The notes beneath the pieces were generated by a model, which saw nothing but the letters and a program-made list of their open reading frames with translations, had not been told where the DNA came from and ran no database searches. From Chitinophaga lutea (GTDB taxonomy: Bacteria; Bacteroidota; Bacteroidia; Chitinophagales; Chitinophagaceae): DNA of 64,000 bases. The stretch's first letter is position 1. The number at the start of each line of letters is the position of its first letter. The stretch spans positions 2,108,001 through 2,172,000 of the forward strand of contig NZ_RPDH01000002.1 of NCBI RefSeq assembly GCF_003813775.1, read 5' to 3'. The position numbers were made by a program, and so were the translations under genes. Positions 24,331 to 32,853 of the stretch are shown one piece after another.

Positions 24331-24687
24331 TTATTTCTTCTCGATCATGCGGATGATCTCTTTCAACTCATCGGGACTGATCTTTTTATCCCTCGCAAAA
24401 AACGTCACCAGCTCCTTGTAGGAATTTTCGAAGTAGTCTTTCACAAACCCGCTCATGAACTTTTTCTTGTACTCCCCTTCCTCGATGGTGGCGGTATATT
24501 CATACACGTTACCGATCTTGCGCGCATCCACATACCCCTTTTTCTCAAGGTTCTTGATGGTAGACGCCAGCGTGGTGTACGGCGGTTTGGGATCGGTATG
24601 CGCCTCCAGGAAGTCTTTCACAAAACCGTTCCCTGTTTTCCAGATCGCCTGCATCGCCGCTTCCTCTTGTTTGGTCAGCTTTTCCAT
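24331..24687 (-). CDS. BlaI/MecI/CopY family repressor
   Basis: 118-residue winged-helix repressor. It starts MEKLTKQEEAAMQAIWK, with the recognition region PPYTTLASTIKNLEKKGYV (about 35-53) and a C-terminal dimerisation helix. In BlaI/BlaR1 systems this dimer blocks the promoter until the M56 protease inactivates it. It lies between the CarboxypepD_reg-like gene and the protease gene on one strand, with gaps of about 23 and 34 bases. Two TACGA-N5-TCGTA dyads over the operon promoter are its likely operators. No beta-lactamase is present, so the inducer is unknown. Confidence 0.92.
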   Translation of the reverse strand: MEKLTKQEEAAMQAIWKTGNGFVKDFLEAHTDPKPPYTTLASTIKNLEKKGYVDARKIGNVYEYTATIEEGEYKKKFMSGFVKDYFENSYKELVTFFARDKKISPDELKEIIRMIEKK

Positions 24688-24710
24688 ATGATGTATTTAA
24701 AAGAATGTTG

Positions 24711-25859
24711 TTACGGTTTATAATCGAGCGGCAGCATTTCCGCCATTTTTTCCCAGCCCCAGTATTGCTCCACCACAATATCTACCGGCGAACCGATATT
24801 ACCGTTAACGTCCAGCGGAACTTCCGGCGCCAGCATGCTCATCACGGACACCTGTTCCTTCGGGCGCGTTTTCTGCCCGGGTTTATGTTTTGCCACGTAC
24901 AGCCGGTCTTCCTTTTCTTTTGAATACACCACATAGAGATGGTCGCGGAAGATCAGGGAAAACCCGTTGCCGTCGGGCCTGTACAGGCTATCGTAAGGCA
25001 GTTGCGCGGTGTACAGGTAGCTGACGCTGCGGGAAAACAGGGCCGGGGGCTGTATCTTCACACCCAAACTATCCTGCCGGGCTGGCGAAGGCGATACATA
25101 ATCCCGCGTCCTTTCTTTCCTGACCAGCTTCTGCACGCTGAACCCGTCTTTCGCCAATTCCCTTCTGATCAGGCTCCGGTAAAAATGCGCCGTGGAACCA
25201 TAATACGCCGCTTCCCTGTTCTGCTCCCACTGCCGCTGCTGGCGGCCGTTCCCCGCTTTCATCGGCTCAAACAGCGGGTTGCCGTAATACAGGGTGTAAC
25301 CGCTGCGCATGTTGTACTGGAAATTGATGAGCAGGAACTTCACCCGGTAGCCCAGCGCCCTGTTCTCCAATATCACAAAATCATCCGCGCTGGCGGTGAG
25401 CAACTGCCGGCCCGCATCGTATTCCAGGTCTATCACCTCACTGTTGAGCACCCTGCATTGTTTGGCCAGGGTGCTTTCCCCGATGAAGTGACTGTAAAAT
25501 ACTTTCAGCCACCGTTCCCGCTCCGCATTGCGTTTTACCACGAACTCCTTCAACAGCCCCGGTTTGGGACGGAGGGTCACTTTAAGGCCCGTAACATCCG
25601 CGTTTACTTCCACCGGCAACAGCTGCGGCTCATACCCGAGGTAGGAAACGATCAGCTCATATTTCCCCGCCGGTACCTGTCGGATGGTAAACTCCCCGCT
25701 TTCCGTGGAGCGGCCGCCCAGGGTGGTTTGATTCAGGAAGGCGCTGGCGAAAGGCAGCGGCTGCCCCTTTTCGTTGAACACCGCCCCGGTGATCCGGTGT
25801 TGTGCCGTAACTGCCAGGGTTACCAGCAGCCCAACCACCACCGTTACGAAATATCTCAT
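24711..25859 (-). CDS. Carboxypeptidase-regulatory-like domain protein
   Basis: 382 residues: a signal peptide (MRYFVTVVVGLLVTLAVTAQ), then a CarboxypepD_reg-like beta-sandwich (about 22-100: ITGAVFNEKGQPLPFASAFLNQT, then VPAGKYELIVSYLGYEP), then about 280 residues of unknown fold rich in aromatic residues. TonB-dependent receptors often begin with this domain, but no plug or barrel follows, so it is not a receptor; it may be a periplasmic or surface protein of the DUF5686-like sort. As the first gene of the blaI operon it is probably the output controlled by the repressor. Confidence 0.75.
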   Translation of the reverse strand: MRYFVTVVVGLLVTLAVTAQHRITGAVFNEKGQPLPFASAFLNQTTLGGRSTESGEFTIRQVPAGKYELIVSYLGYEPQLLPVEVNADVTGLKVTLRPKPGLLKEFVVKRNAERERWLKVFYSHFIGESTLAKQCRVLNSEVIDLEYDAGRQLLTASADDFVILENRALGYRVKFLLINFQYNMRSGYTLYYGNPLFEPMKAGNGRQQRQWEQNREAAYYGSTAHFYRSLIRRELAKDGFSVQKLVRKERTRDYVSPSPARQDSLGVKIQPPALFSRSVSYLYTAQLPYDSLYRPDGNGFSLIFRDHLYVVYSKEKEDRLYVAKHKPGQKTRPKEQVSVMSMLAPEVPLDVNGNIGSPVDIVVEQYWGWEKMAEMLPLDYKP

Positions 25860-25862
25860 AAT

Positions 25863-25906
25863 TACGAGTCTGTCGTAAATCTACGAACATTTCGTAGAAC
25901 TTCAAA
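25863..25906 (-). promoter_or_regulatory. Promoter with two overlapping BlaI-type operator dyads
   Basis: The minus strand carries TTTG (25903-25906), 19 bases, then TAGATTTA (25876-25883), one mismatch from the -7 consensus. Two identical dyads TACGA-N5-TCGTA lie on it: 25882-25896, between the boxes, and 25863-25877, across the -7 box and the transcription start. Their centres are 19 bp apart. The site is 4 bases upstream of the ATG at 25859 and precedes an operon that encodes a BlaI repressor. Confidence 0.65.
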
Positions 25907-25943
25907 ATCTTTTTAAGAATTCTTTGAGGAAAGTTTTACCAGC

Positions 25944-26150
25944 GGCTTCAATGGGTTGATAATCAGATAAAAGAAGGCATGATTACCCGCTTCAACGGAT
26001 GGGCGCCCGGTTAACGGGAGAATAATGATCTGCTTCTGCTGTTTGATAATGAGGATAATAGTGGCTCCAATGAATTGATAATCAACCTACAGGAAGGAAT
26101 GGATTATAGACGTCAACGGATTGATAATCGCGTCGGAATATCTGAATCAA
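25944..26150. repeat. Degenerate ~44-bp tandem repeats
   Basis: About five units of the form GCTTCAACGGATTGATAATCA followed by some 20 variable bases start near 25945, 25989, 26032, 26064 and 26109 (steps of 44, 43, 32 and 45). The units are diverged. No gene fits the spacer 25917-26555. Confidence 0.55.
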
Positions 26151-26210
26151 CCTTTCTTCGAGTGTCAAATCGCTCCAAACCTATACTGGCATTGTGCTTA
26201 CAGAGGGTTA

Positions 26211-26286
26211 CGTCATATCTCCGTTATATCTCCGTCATAGTTCCGTTATAGTTGCGTCATACTATTAAAGATATGGCGTAACTATA
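26211..26286. repeat. Five 11-bp tandem units with a flanking hairpin
   Basis: CGTCATATCTC, CGTTATATCTC, CGTCATAGTTC, CGTTATAGTTG and CGTCATACTAT run without gaps from 26211 to 26265. The last part (26247-26261) can pair with 26272-26286 over 15 positions, two of them G-U. The period is one helical turn, like the repeat at 10806-10915. Confidence 0.8.
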
Positions 26287-26555
26287 GTTGAGGATAGGCA
26301 GAAGTCTGCGGGAATTATAGCGAAACATTCAGGATTTGCAATACCGGCAAAGGGTCAAGGTTATGACCGACAAGGGAAGACCATGCGGAAATCGTTGTAA
26401 CTCATGAGATCAAAGGCTTCTGATGGATGTTGTCAGTCCTGGGAGGAGGGTACAGGCAGATGCAAATGTCCTGTAGCCGGTTTACAGGTGTCTTTCATAT
26501 CCTGCCTGCGGTGTACAGGGAGATTCGTATTACGAGGGATGATTTCCGGCATATA

Positions 26556-26586
26556 AAAAACGGGCCCCGCTGTGAGGCCCGTTTTT
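26556..26586 (-). terminator. Terminator after the second TlpA-like gene
   Basis: Perfect 11-bp stem AAAAACGGGCC (26556-26566) with its complement (26576-26586), 9-base loop, T run on both strands. It ends the minus-strand run that begins at the his promoter. Confidence 0.9.
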
Positions 26587-26606
26587 CTATCTGCAATGCG
26601 AGTGTA

Positions 26607-27737
26607 CTATTTGAACAATTCCGCCAGTTTGCTGTCGAGGTCTTCGCCACGGAGGTTCTTGGCCACGATCTTCCCTTGCGGGTCGAGGAGGAGGTTCTGC
26701 GGGATGGCGCGGATGCCGTAGAGTTTCCCTACTTCATTGGCCCAGCCTTTCAGGTCGGATACCTGCGTCCAGGTGAGCTGGTCTTTTTTAACGGCTTCCA
26801 CCCATTTCTCCTTGTTTTCGTCGAAAGAAACGCCGAGGATGGTGAAACCTTTGTCTTTATACTTGTTGAAAGCGCTCACCACGTTGGGGTTTTCAGCGCG
26901 GCAGGGACCGCACCAGCTGGCCCAGAAGTCGATCAGCACGTATTTGCCACGGAAAGAAGCCAGGGTAACGGCTTTCCCCTCAGGATCGTTCTGGCTGAAC
27001 TCGATGGCGGGCTGGCCGGGCGACAGTTTCTTCGCCAGCTCAAGGCGGTAGGCGAACTGTTTGCCGGTAGGCGTGGCGCGGGCTTCTTTGGACAGGGCGT
27101 TGAACAGGGGCTCCACTTCGCCCACATTCAGCTCGTAACCGGCCACCTGGTTCAGTACATACATCCCGATGGGCGAATGGGGATCGTCGGTGAGGTACTT
27201 GCGCATGATGGCCTTATGGCTGGCTTCCAGCTCTTCAAAGCGGGCTTCCAGTTTTTTCATGCCGGCCTCGTCTTTGGCGTTGTACAGCGCCCGGTATTCC
27301 TTGTTCAGCTCCATGCTCTGTTTCACCACATTCTCGGTGAGGCTGTTGAGCCTGTTAAAGGCTTCCTGGTGTTTGGTACCGCCGGTAACGGGTTTGGCAG
27401 CGATATCGGAAATGGAGATCGTATTGGTGCCGCCGCCGATGAACAACACGGCCACTTCCTTTCTGCCCATCGGGTTATCGGGCGTGGAAGGGATGGAGGC
27501 GAACAGTTGGGCGGTGGTGGGCTCGGGGATGGTGCCGGCAAAGAGGAAGCGGCCATCGGGCGTGGTCACGCTGTCGGTAAACATCTTCCCGTCTTTTCGA
27601 ACCCTGAAATACAATTTGGTCGGTTTTTCCTGCTGCGCGATGCTCCCACGAACTTCGTAGGGAACCTCTTTCTCTTTTCCCTGCGCAAACAGCGCAACGG
27701 GGCTGAAAAGCACCGCTGCCATCAACAATTTCTTCAT
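26607..27737 (-). CDS. TlpA/ResA-like thioredoxin with DUF4369-type N-terminus
   Basis: 376-residue periplasmic protein: a signal peptide (to about residue 19, ALFAQG), a DUF4369-like domain (about 25-115), a helical linker, and a thioredoxin domain from about 238 with the redox pair Cys276-Cys279 in WASWCGPCRAENP. It probably reduces or oxidises disulfides in exported proteins. It is a paralogue of the next gene upstream; the thioredoxin domains are nearly the same over WASWCGPCRAENPNVV. A possible -7 box (CAATTTTG on the minus strand at 27764-27771) suggests an additional promoter of its own. Confidence 0.88.
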   Translation of the reverse strand: MKKLLMAAVLFSPVALFAQGKEKEVPYEVRGSIAQQEKPTKLYFRVRKDGKMFTDSVTTPDGRFLFAGTIPEPTTAQLFASIPSTPDNPMGRKEVAVLFIGGGTNTISISDIAAKPVTGGTKHQEAFNRLNSLTENVVKQSMELNKEYRALYNAKDEAGMKKLEARFEELEASHKAIMRKYLTDDPHSPIGMYVLNQVAGYELNVGEVEPLFNALSKEARATPTGKQFAYRLELAKKLSPGQPAIEFSQNDPEGKAVTLASFRGKYVLIDFWASWCGPCRAENPNVVSAFNKYKDKGFTILGVSFDENKEKWVEAVKKDQLTWTQVSDLKGWANEVGKLYGIRAIPQNLLLDPQGKIVAKNLRGEDLDSKLAELFK

Positions 27738-27817
27738 GCTTGATTACTGTTTTCTAGTCTCTGGCAAAATTGGCCATTCCGGCCTGTAAAAGCAAGCCTA
27801 AAATGATAGGCGGTCGG

Positions 27818-28906
27818 CTACCGCAATATTTCTGCCAGCTTTTGCTCCAGGGCGCTGCCACGGAGGTTGGAGGCCACAATGTTCCCCTGCGGGTCCACGA
27901 GGAAATTCTGGGGGATGCCCCTTACGCGGTAGAGCGCCGCGGCTTCGTTGTTCCAGCCCTTCAGGTCGGATACCTGCGTCCAGGTGAGCTGGTCTTCCTT
28001 GATGGCATCCAGCCAGTCCTGCCGGCTCTGATCGAGCGAAACGCCCAGTATGGTGAAGTTCTTATCCTTGAATTTGTTGTACGCCTTTACCACGTTGGGG
28101 TTCTCGGCGCGGCAGGGGCCGCACCAGCTGGCCCAGAAGTCGATCAGCACATATTTACCCCGGAAAGAGGAGAGTTTCACCATTTTGCCGGAAGGGTCTT
28201 TCTGCTCGAAATCCTTCGCTATGCCGGTTTCCGCTTTCTCTTTTTTGCGGGCGGCAATGTCGGCCCCGATATTCTTGCCGAAACGGCTGTTCCGCAACCC
28301 GGCGTCCAGGCCGCCGTAAAGGCGCTCGAACTCCCCGAGGGAAACGCGGTCGCGGAGGTCGCCGTACATTAAGAACAGGCTGGCCTGCGCGGAGGGGTGT
28401 TTCTTTACGAAATCCGTTCCGGTAGCTACCACCATTTCGTCGAACTTGCCGGCTTTTTCACGGAAGGCGGCTTTGGCCTCTTCATTGTCCGGGTCGATGG
28501 ATTTGGCTTCGGTATTGAGCTCCCGCAAGCGGCTGAGCACGGGTTTGAACGCTTTATGATATTCCTGCATCCAGAGGGTCTGCTGGCCCCCCTTCACCGA
28601 AGTGGCCACAGGCCAGTCGGCGGCGGTCGCCTGCACGGTGATCTCGGGTTTGTCGGCCACCAGCACCAGCGGGTATTGCTGTTCCTTCAGGATGAGGGCA
28701 AACAGATCGTCTGCCTTCGGTTTTGACTGGGTGGTAAAAGAAAACTGCCCGTTGCCCAGCACGGCGGAGTCCCTGGTGCTGCCGTCTTCACTGAAAAAAT
28801 AAAGCGTCTGGCCTTCGGCCGCCGCAATTTTTCCATTCACCGTCAGTTGCGCCTGTGCAGCGAAATTAGCTGCCATACAAAGCATCAGGGATGCAATCAT
28901 CTTCAT
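27818..28906 (-). CDS. TlpA/ResA-like thioredoxin with DUF4369-type N-terminus (paralogue)
   Basis: 362 residues with a signal peptide (MKMIASLMLCMAANFAAQAQ), a DUF4369-like beta domain (about 21-95), a helical middle and a thioredoxin domain with Cys262-Cys265 in WASWCGPCRAENP. Function is periplasmic thiol exchange by family. It starts only 9 bases after the hisIE stop with no terminator between, so it is probably transcribed with the his-trp genes, an unexpected association that may be accidental read-through. Confidence 0.88.
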   Translation of the reverse strand: MKMIASLMLCMAANFAAQAQLTVNGKIAAAEGQTLYFFSEDGSTRDSAVLGNGQFSFTTQSKPKADDLFALILKEQQYPLVLVADKPEITVQATAADWPVATSVKGGQQTLWMQEYHKAFKPVLSRLRELNTEAKSIDPDNEEAKAAFREKAGKFDEMVVATGTDFVKKHPSAQASLFLMYGDLRDRVSLGEFERLYGGLDAGLRNSRFGKNIGADIAARKKEKAETGIAKDFEQKDPSGKMVKLSSFRGKYVLIDFWASWCGPCRAENPNVVKAYNKFKDKNFTILGVSLDQSRQDWLDAIKEDQLTWTQVSDLKGWNNEAAALYRVRGIPQNFLVDPQGNIVASNLRGSALEQKLAEILR

Positions 28907-28915
28907 GTTTCTTGA

Positions 28916-29512
28916 TTATTTATGCCTGTTTTTCAATATGCTGATCACGTCCTCCAGCGTAAAGCCCTTGGCCTGCAATAATATCAAATAATGGAACAAC
29001 AGGTCGGCCGACTCATTGAGGAACAGCTCGTCGTTGTTGTCTTTCGCTTCAATTACCACTTCCACCGCTTCCTCGCCCACTTTCTGCGCGATTTTGTTGA
29101 TGCCTTTGGCAAACAGGGAGGCGGTGTACGACTTCTCCGTGGGGTTGGCCCTGCGGTCGCGGATCACCTGTTCGAGGCTGTGCAGGAACGATGTGCTGTC
29201 GATGTTTTCCTCGTTCCAGCAGGTATCTGCGCCGGTGTGGCAAACAGGGCCCACGGGATGCACTTTCAGCAGCAGCGTGTCCTGGTCGCAATCGATCGCC
29301 GCACTCACCAGGTGGAGGAAATTGCCGCTCTCCTCTCCCTTCGTCCACAGCCTGTTTTTGGAACGGCTGAAAAACGTCACCTTCTTTTCCGCCAACGTTT
29401 TGTCGAGCGCTTCCTGGTTCATATAGCCCAGCATCAGCACTTTGGACGTTATCGCGTCCTGTATGACGGCGGGCACCAGCCCGTCGGGCGACTTAGCAAA
29501 ATTTACCTGCAT
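28916..29512 (-). CDS. hisIE: Bifunctional phosphoribosyl-AMP cyclohydrolase / phosphoribosyl-ATP pyrophosphatase
   Basis: Steps 2 and 3 of histidine synthesis in one 198-residue protein. The N-terminal HisI domain (1-110) has the zinc-site residues in HLVSAAIDCDQDTLLLKVHPVGPVCHTGADTCW; the C-terminal HisE domain (about 112-198) has EKSYTASLFAKGINKIAQKVGEEAVEVVIEAK. It is the last his gene, 37 bases after hisF. Length and domain order are those usual in Bacteroidota. Confidence 0.95.
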   Translation of the reverse strand: MQVNFAKSPDGLVPAVIQDAITSKVLMLGYMNQEALDKTLAEKKVTFFSRSKNRLWTKGEESGNFLHLVSAAIDCDQDTLLLKVHPVGPVCHTGADTCWNEENIDSTSFLHSLEQVIRDRRANPTEKSYTASLFAKGINKIAQKVGEEAVEVVIEAKDNNDELFLNESADLLFHYLILLQAKGFTLEDVISILKNRHK

Positions 29513-29549
29513 CGGTAAAACACTTTAAATATAAAGAATATATGTGAAA

Positions 29550-30305
29550 TCAGAAACGGATTTGTATCCCCCGCTGGTAAAGATAATTTTTCAGGTCGGG
29601 GATTTCCATCTCCTTGTAGTGAAAAATGCTGGCGGCGAGGGCGGCGTCGGCCTGGGCTTTTTCGAACACGTCCGCAAAATGCTCCATGGTGCCGGCACCG
29701 CCGGAGGCGATGATGGGCACGTTGAGGCTTTGCGACAAACGGCCGGTGATATCGAGGGCGAAGCCCTGTTTGGTGCCGTCGTTGTTCATGGAGGTGAGCA
29801 GGATCTCGCCTGCGCCGCGCTCCACGGCTTCGGTAGCCCAGTCGGTGGTACGGATATCCGTTTTCACGCGGCCGCCGTTGAGATACACGAACCAGTCGCC
29901 GTCCTCAAAGCGGGTATCGATGGCCAGTACGATGCACTGGCTGCCGAATTCGCGGGAGAGGTCGTTGAGCAGCTGCGGGTTGCGGAAGGCGGCGGTGTTG
30001 ACAGACACTTTATCGGCGCCTGCGTTCAGCAGCACGCTCACGTCTTCCACGGAAGAAATGCCGCCGCCTACCGTGAAGGGGATGTTGATGTGCCGGGCGA
30101 TGCGGGTCACCAGTTCGGACAATGTTTTCCTTCTTTCGTTGGTGGCGGTGATGTCGAGAAACACCAGTTCGTCGGCCCCCTGTGCGGCATACAAAGCGCC
30201 CAGTTCGATGGGGTCGCCTGCGTCGCGGATATTTTCAAAGTTCACACCTTTTACGGTGCGGCCGTCTTTAATGTCGAGGCAGGGTATGATGCGTTTTGTG
30301 AGCAT
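29550..30305 (-). CDS. hisF: Imidazole glycerol phosphate synthase, cyclase subunit
   Basis: Cyclase half of IGP synthase, partner of HisH; makes IGP and AICAR from PRFAR. The 251-residue beta/alpha barrel starts [23 protein letters not shown] with the catalytic Asp in PCLDIKDG, and has the second acidic residue in [11 protein letters not shown] and the phosphate loops GGGISS and [10 protein letters not shown]. It lies 3 bases after the GNAT-hisA gene. Confidence 0.96.
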   Translation of the reverse strand: MLTKRIIPCLDIKDGRTVKGVNFENIRDAGDPIELGALYAAQGADELVFLDITATNERRKTLSELVTRIARHINIPFTVGGGISSVEDVSVLLNAGADKVSVNTAAFRNPQLLNDLSREFGSQCIVLAIDTRFEDGDWFVYLNGGRVKTDIRTTDWATEAVERGAGEILLTSMNNDGTKQGFALDITGRLSQSLNVPIIASGGAGTMEHFADVFEKAQADAALAASIFHYKEMEIPDLKNYLYQRGIQIRF

Positions 30306-30308
30306 ACG

Positions 30309-31448
30309 TTACAGCATTTTTTTCAGTTCATCCAATGAGATCTTTCCTTCGTAAATCGCCTTCCCGATAATCACCCCGGCCAGGCCCGCCGCTTCCAGTT
30401 CGTGCACGTCGGCGATGTTGCTGACGCCGCCGCTGGCGGTTAAGCGGATGCCGGGCACGGCTTCGATTATTTTTTTGTACAGTCCGGTGGAAGGGCCCTG
30501 CAGCAAACCGTCTTTCGCGATGTCTGTACAGAACACTTCCTTCACGCCTTTGTCGAGATTGGCGCGGAGGAAATCGTAAATACTGGTATCGGTGGTTTCG
30601 AGCCAGCCGCCTACGGCCAGCTGTTCTCCTTTCACGTCGGCGCCGAGGAAGATTTTGTCTGCCCCATACGTGGCCAGCCAGCTGAAGAACAGCTGGGGAT
30701 CCTTCACGGCGATGCTGCCGATGGTGGCGAGGGCCGCGCCGGATTCGAATACGATCTTCAGGTCGGCCTCTTTTTTGATGCCGCCGCCAAAATCAACGAC
30801 CAGCGAAGTTTTACCGGCAATCTCTTCCAGCACTTTCCAGTTCACCACGGCGCCGGCTTTGGCGCCGTCGAGGTCTACCAGGTGCAGGCGGGTTACGCCG
30901 GCGTCTTCAAATTCTTTGGCTACTTCGAGCGGATGCTCGTTGTAAACGGTCTTTTGGGCATAGTCGCCCTGCGTGAGGCGCACACATTTCCCGCCGATGA
31001 CATCGATGGCGGGAATGATGGTAAAACGCTGTTTGGCGGCCGGTTCCAGGCTGATGTCCATTTTATAGAAAGCTATATTGTCTTTGTAAAATAATTCACT
31101 GATGCGCCTGAAGCCCAGCCGCAGGTAGAAGTTTTCGGCGCTGGCACGGGCGTTGCACCACAGGGTGGTAACGCCGTGCTCCCGCGATACTTTGGCCAGG
31201 TGGGCCATCATTACTTTGCCGTAGCCTTTGCCCTGGTGATGCACGGCCGTGGCGAGCTTGCGGAACTGTGCGGTGCGGCCGCTGATAAACAGCGACACCA
31301 CGGAAACCATTTCACCGTTGGCGAACAGCCCGTAGTGCAGGCCTTCCGCGTCGTGGTCCATCTTCACCTGGTCGAGGCTCCAGTGCGGGTACATCACGTC
31401 CCTGCGCAGCTGCAGGGTTTCGTCTGTGGTGATTCTTTTTATTTCCAC
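30309..31448 (-). CDS. hisA: GNAT acetyltransferase-HisA fusion (ProFAR isomerase)
   Basis: A 379-residue fusion. Residues 1-130 are a GNAT N-acetyltransferase domain with the acetyl-CoA loop HHQGKGYGKVMMAHLAK (70-86) and CNARASAENFYLRLGFRR. Residues 142-379 are a complete HisA barrel: PAIDVIGGKCVRLTQGDY with the first catalytic Asp, GGGIKKEAD, the second Asp in DIAKDGLLQGP, and SGGVSNIADV. HisA isomerises ProFAR to PRFAR. Usual HisA length is about 240. The frame is continuous with no stop at the junction; Met130 (31061) could also act as an internal start. The acetyl acceptor is unknown. It lies between hisH and hisF. Confidence 0.92.
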   Translation of the reverse strand: MEIKRITTDETLQLRRDVMYPHWSLDQVKMDHDAEGLHYGLFANGEMVSVVSLFISGRTAQFRKLATAVHHQGKGYGKVMMAHLAKVSREHGVTTLWCNARASAENFYLRLGFRRISELFYKDNIAFYKMDISLEPAAKQRFTIIPAIDVIGGKCVRLTQGDYAQKTVYNEHPLEVAKEFEDAGVTRLHLVDLDGAKAGAVVNWKVLEEIAGKTSLVVDFGGGIKKEADLKIVFESGAALATIGSIAVKDPQLFFSWLATYGADKIFLGADVKGEQLAVGGWLETTDTSIYDFLRANLDKGVKEVFCTDIAKDGLLQGPSTGLYKKIIEAVPGIRLTASGGVSNIADVHELEAAGLAGVIIGKAIYEGKISLDELKKML

Positions 31449-31454
31449 GCCTGA

Positions 31455-32048
31455 TCAGAGTTTCAGAAAGCTGTCCAGGAGCTGCTGGCCGGCGTCGGCC
31501 GACTTCTCCGGGTGAAACTGCACGGCATAGAAGTTATCCTTATGCAGGGCAGCGCTATAATTGATGATATAATTGGCGATGGCCGTCGTGTCCGGCCCGA
31601 GGGCCACGTAGTAGCTGTGCACGAAATACATGTACGAGTTTTCCGGCACATGCTCGAAAAGCGTGCTGTGCAGGCCCGCAATGTTGTTCCAGCCGATCTG
31701 CGGTATTTTCAGCAGGTTCTTTACGGGCGACTGGAACTTCTTCACCGGCAGGTCGAAGATGCCCATACATTCGGTATCGTTTTCTTCCGAATGTTTGCAC
31801 AGCAGCTGCATACCGAGGCAGATGCCCAGCACGGGCTGCTTCAGGTCTTTGATCAGCTCGTCGAGCCGGCGTTCCTTCAGGTAGTTCATGGCGGTGCTGG
31901 CTTCTCCCACACCGGGGAATATCACCTTGTCCGCACTGCGCAGTTCCTCCGGGTCGTCTGTCACCGTTGCTTCCACGCCCAGCCTGTCGAGCGCGAAAAG
32001 CACGGAACGGATGTTGCCGGCGTTGTATTTCAGGATGGCTGTCTTCAT
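31455..32048 (-). CDS. hisH: Imidazole glycerol phosphate synthase, glutaminase subunit
   Basis: Class I glutamine amidotransferase feeding ammonia to HisF. From ATG 32048 it has 197 residues, begins MKTAILKYNAGNIRSV, and keeps the nucleophile in LGICLGMQLL and the His-Glu pair in VQFHPEKSADAG. The frame is open to a TTG at 32084 inside the trpA stop region, but ATG is clearly right. It is the first his gene after trpA, 28 bases downstream, with no terminator or leader between. Confidence 0.95.
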   Translation of the reverse strand: MKTAILKYNAGNIRSVLFALDRLGVEATVTDDPEELRSADKVIFPGVGEASTAMNYLKERRLDELIKDLKQPVLGICLGMQLLCKHSEENDTECMGIFDLPVKKFQSPVKNLLKIPQIGWNNIAGLHSTLFEHVPENSYMYFVHSYYVALGPDTTAIANYIINYSAALHKDNFYAVQFHPEKSADAGQQLLDSFLKL

Positions 32049-32076
32049 GTCAATATTAGTCTTTTCAACAGTTATA

Positions 32077-32847
32077 TCAGGCAATAACGCCTTTGATAAA
32101 TGCCGGAATATCTGTCTGCAAGTTAGTACTGTTTTCGATGGCTTTTACAAAAGCGGTGCCGATAATTGCCCCGTTGCAGCTGGCGCAGGCCGTTTCGAAA
32201 GTCTTTTTGTCGCGGATGCCGAACCCTACCATTACGGGGTTTTGCAGGTTCATGCTTTTCAGCCGCGCAAAATAGGCTTCGGCGCTGCTCATGTCTTTGT
32301 TCTTGCCGGTGGTGGAAGAGGAGGACACGGCGTACACGAACCCTTTGCTCACGCTGTCGATTTTCCGGATGCGGGCCTCGGTGGTTTCCGGGGTTACCAG
32401 GAAGATGAGGTGCAGGCCGTATTTTTCGAACAACGGGCGGTAGTCGCTTTCGTATTCGTCCATCGGCAGATCGGGCAGGATGAGCCCGTCGATGCCGGCG
32501 GCGGCGCATTCGCGGCAGAAGTTCTCCACCCCGAACTGCAATACGGGGTTGATGTACCCCATCAGGATAACCGGGATGGTGATACGGTCGCGGAAACCCT
32601 TCAGCTGTTCGAACAGCACGCTGATGCGCATGCCGTTGGCGATGGCGCGGGTGCTGCTGTCCTGAATCACCGGGCCGTCGGCCAGGGGATCGGAAAAAGG
32701 CATGCCCAGTTCCACCATATCCACCCCGCTCTGTTGCAGGGCCTCGAGGATGGCGAGGGTATCGTTGAGCCCGGGAAACCCGGCCGTGTAGTATATGGAG
32801 AGGATTTGCTGACCCTTGGTACTGAATAACTGATCAATGCGGTTCAT
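32077..32847 (-). CDS. trpA: Tryptophan synthase alpha chain
   Basis: Releases indole from indole-3-glycerol phosphate. The 256-residue barrel has the catalytic Glu in MVELGMPFSDPLADGPVIQ and the Asp in DGLILPDLPMDEY, with the phosphate loop VGFGIRDKKTF. It follows trpB by 6 bases and is followed by hisH. Confidence 0.96.
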   Translation of the reverse strand: MNRIDQLFSTKGQQILSIYYTAGFPGLNDTLAILEALQQSGVDMVELGMPFSDPLADGPVIQDSSTRAIANGMRISVLFEQLKGFRDRITIPVILMGYINPVLQFGVENFCRECAAAGIDGLILPDLPMDEYESDYRPLFEKYGLHLIFLVTPETTEARIRKIDSVSKGFVYAVSSSSTTGKNKDMSSAEAYFARLKSMNLQNPVMVGFGIRDKKTFETACASCNGAIIGTAFVKAIENSTNLQTDIPAFIKGVIA

Positions 32848-32853
32848 CGTTCC

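Noticed and set aside
24711..25859. TonB-dependent receptor
   Set aside because: Only the CarboxypepD_reg-like domain is shared; there is no plug or barrel and the length is too short.
22257..25859. Beta-lactam resistance operon
   Set aside because: BlaI and M56 proteins are present, but no beta-lactamase or PBP gene and no penicillin-binding sensor domain are seen.
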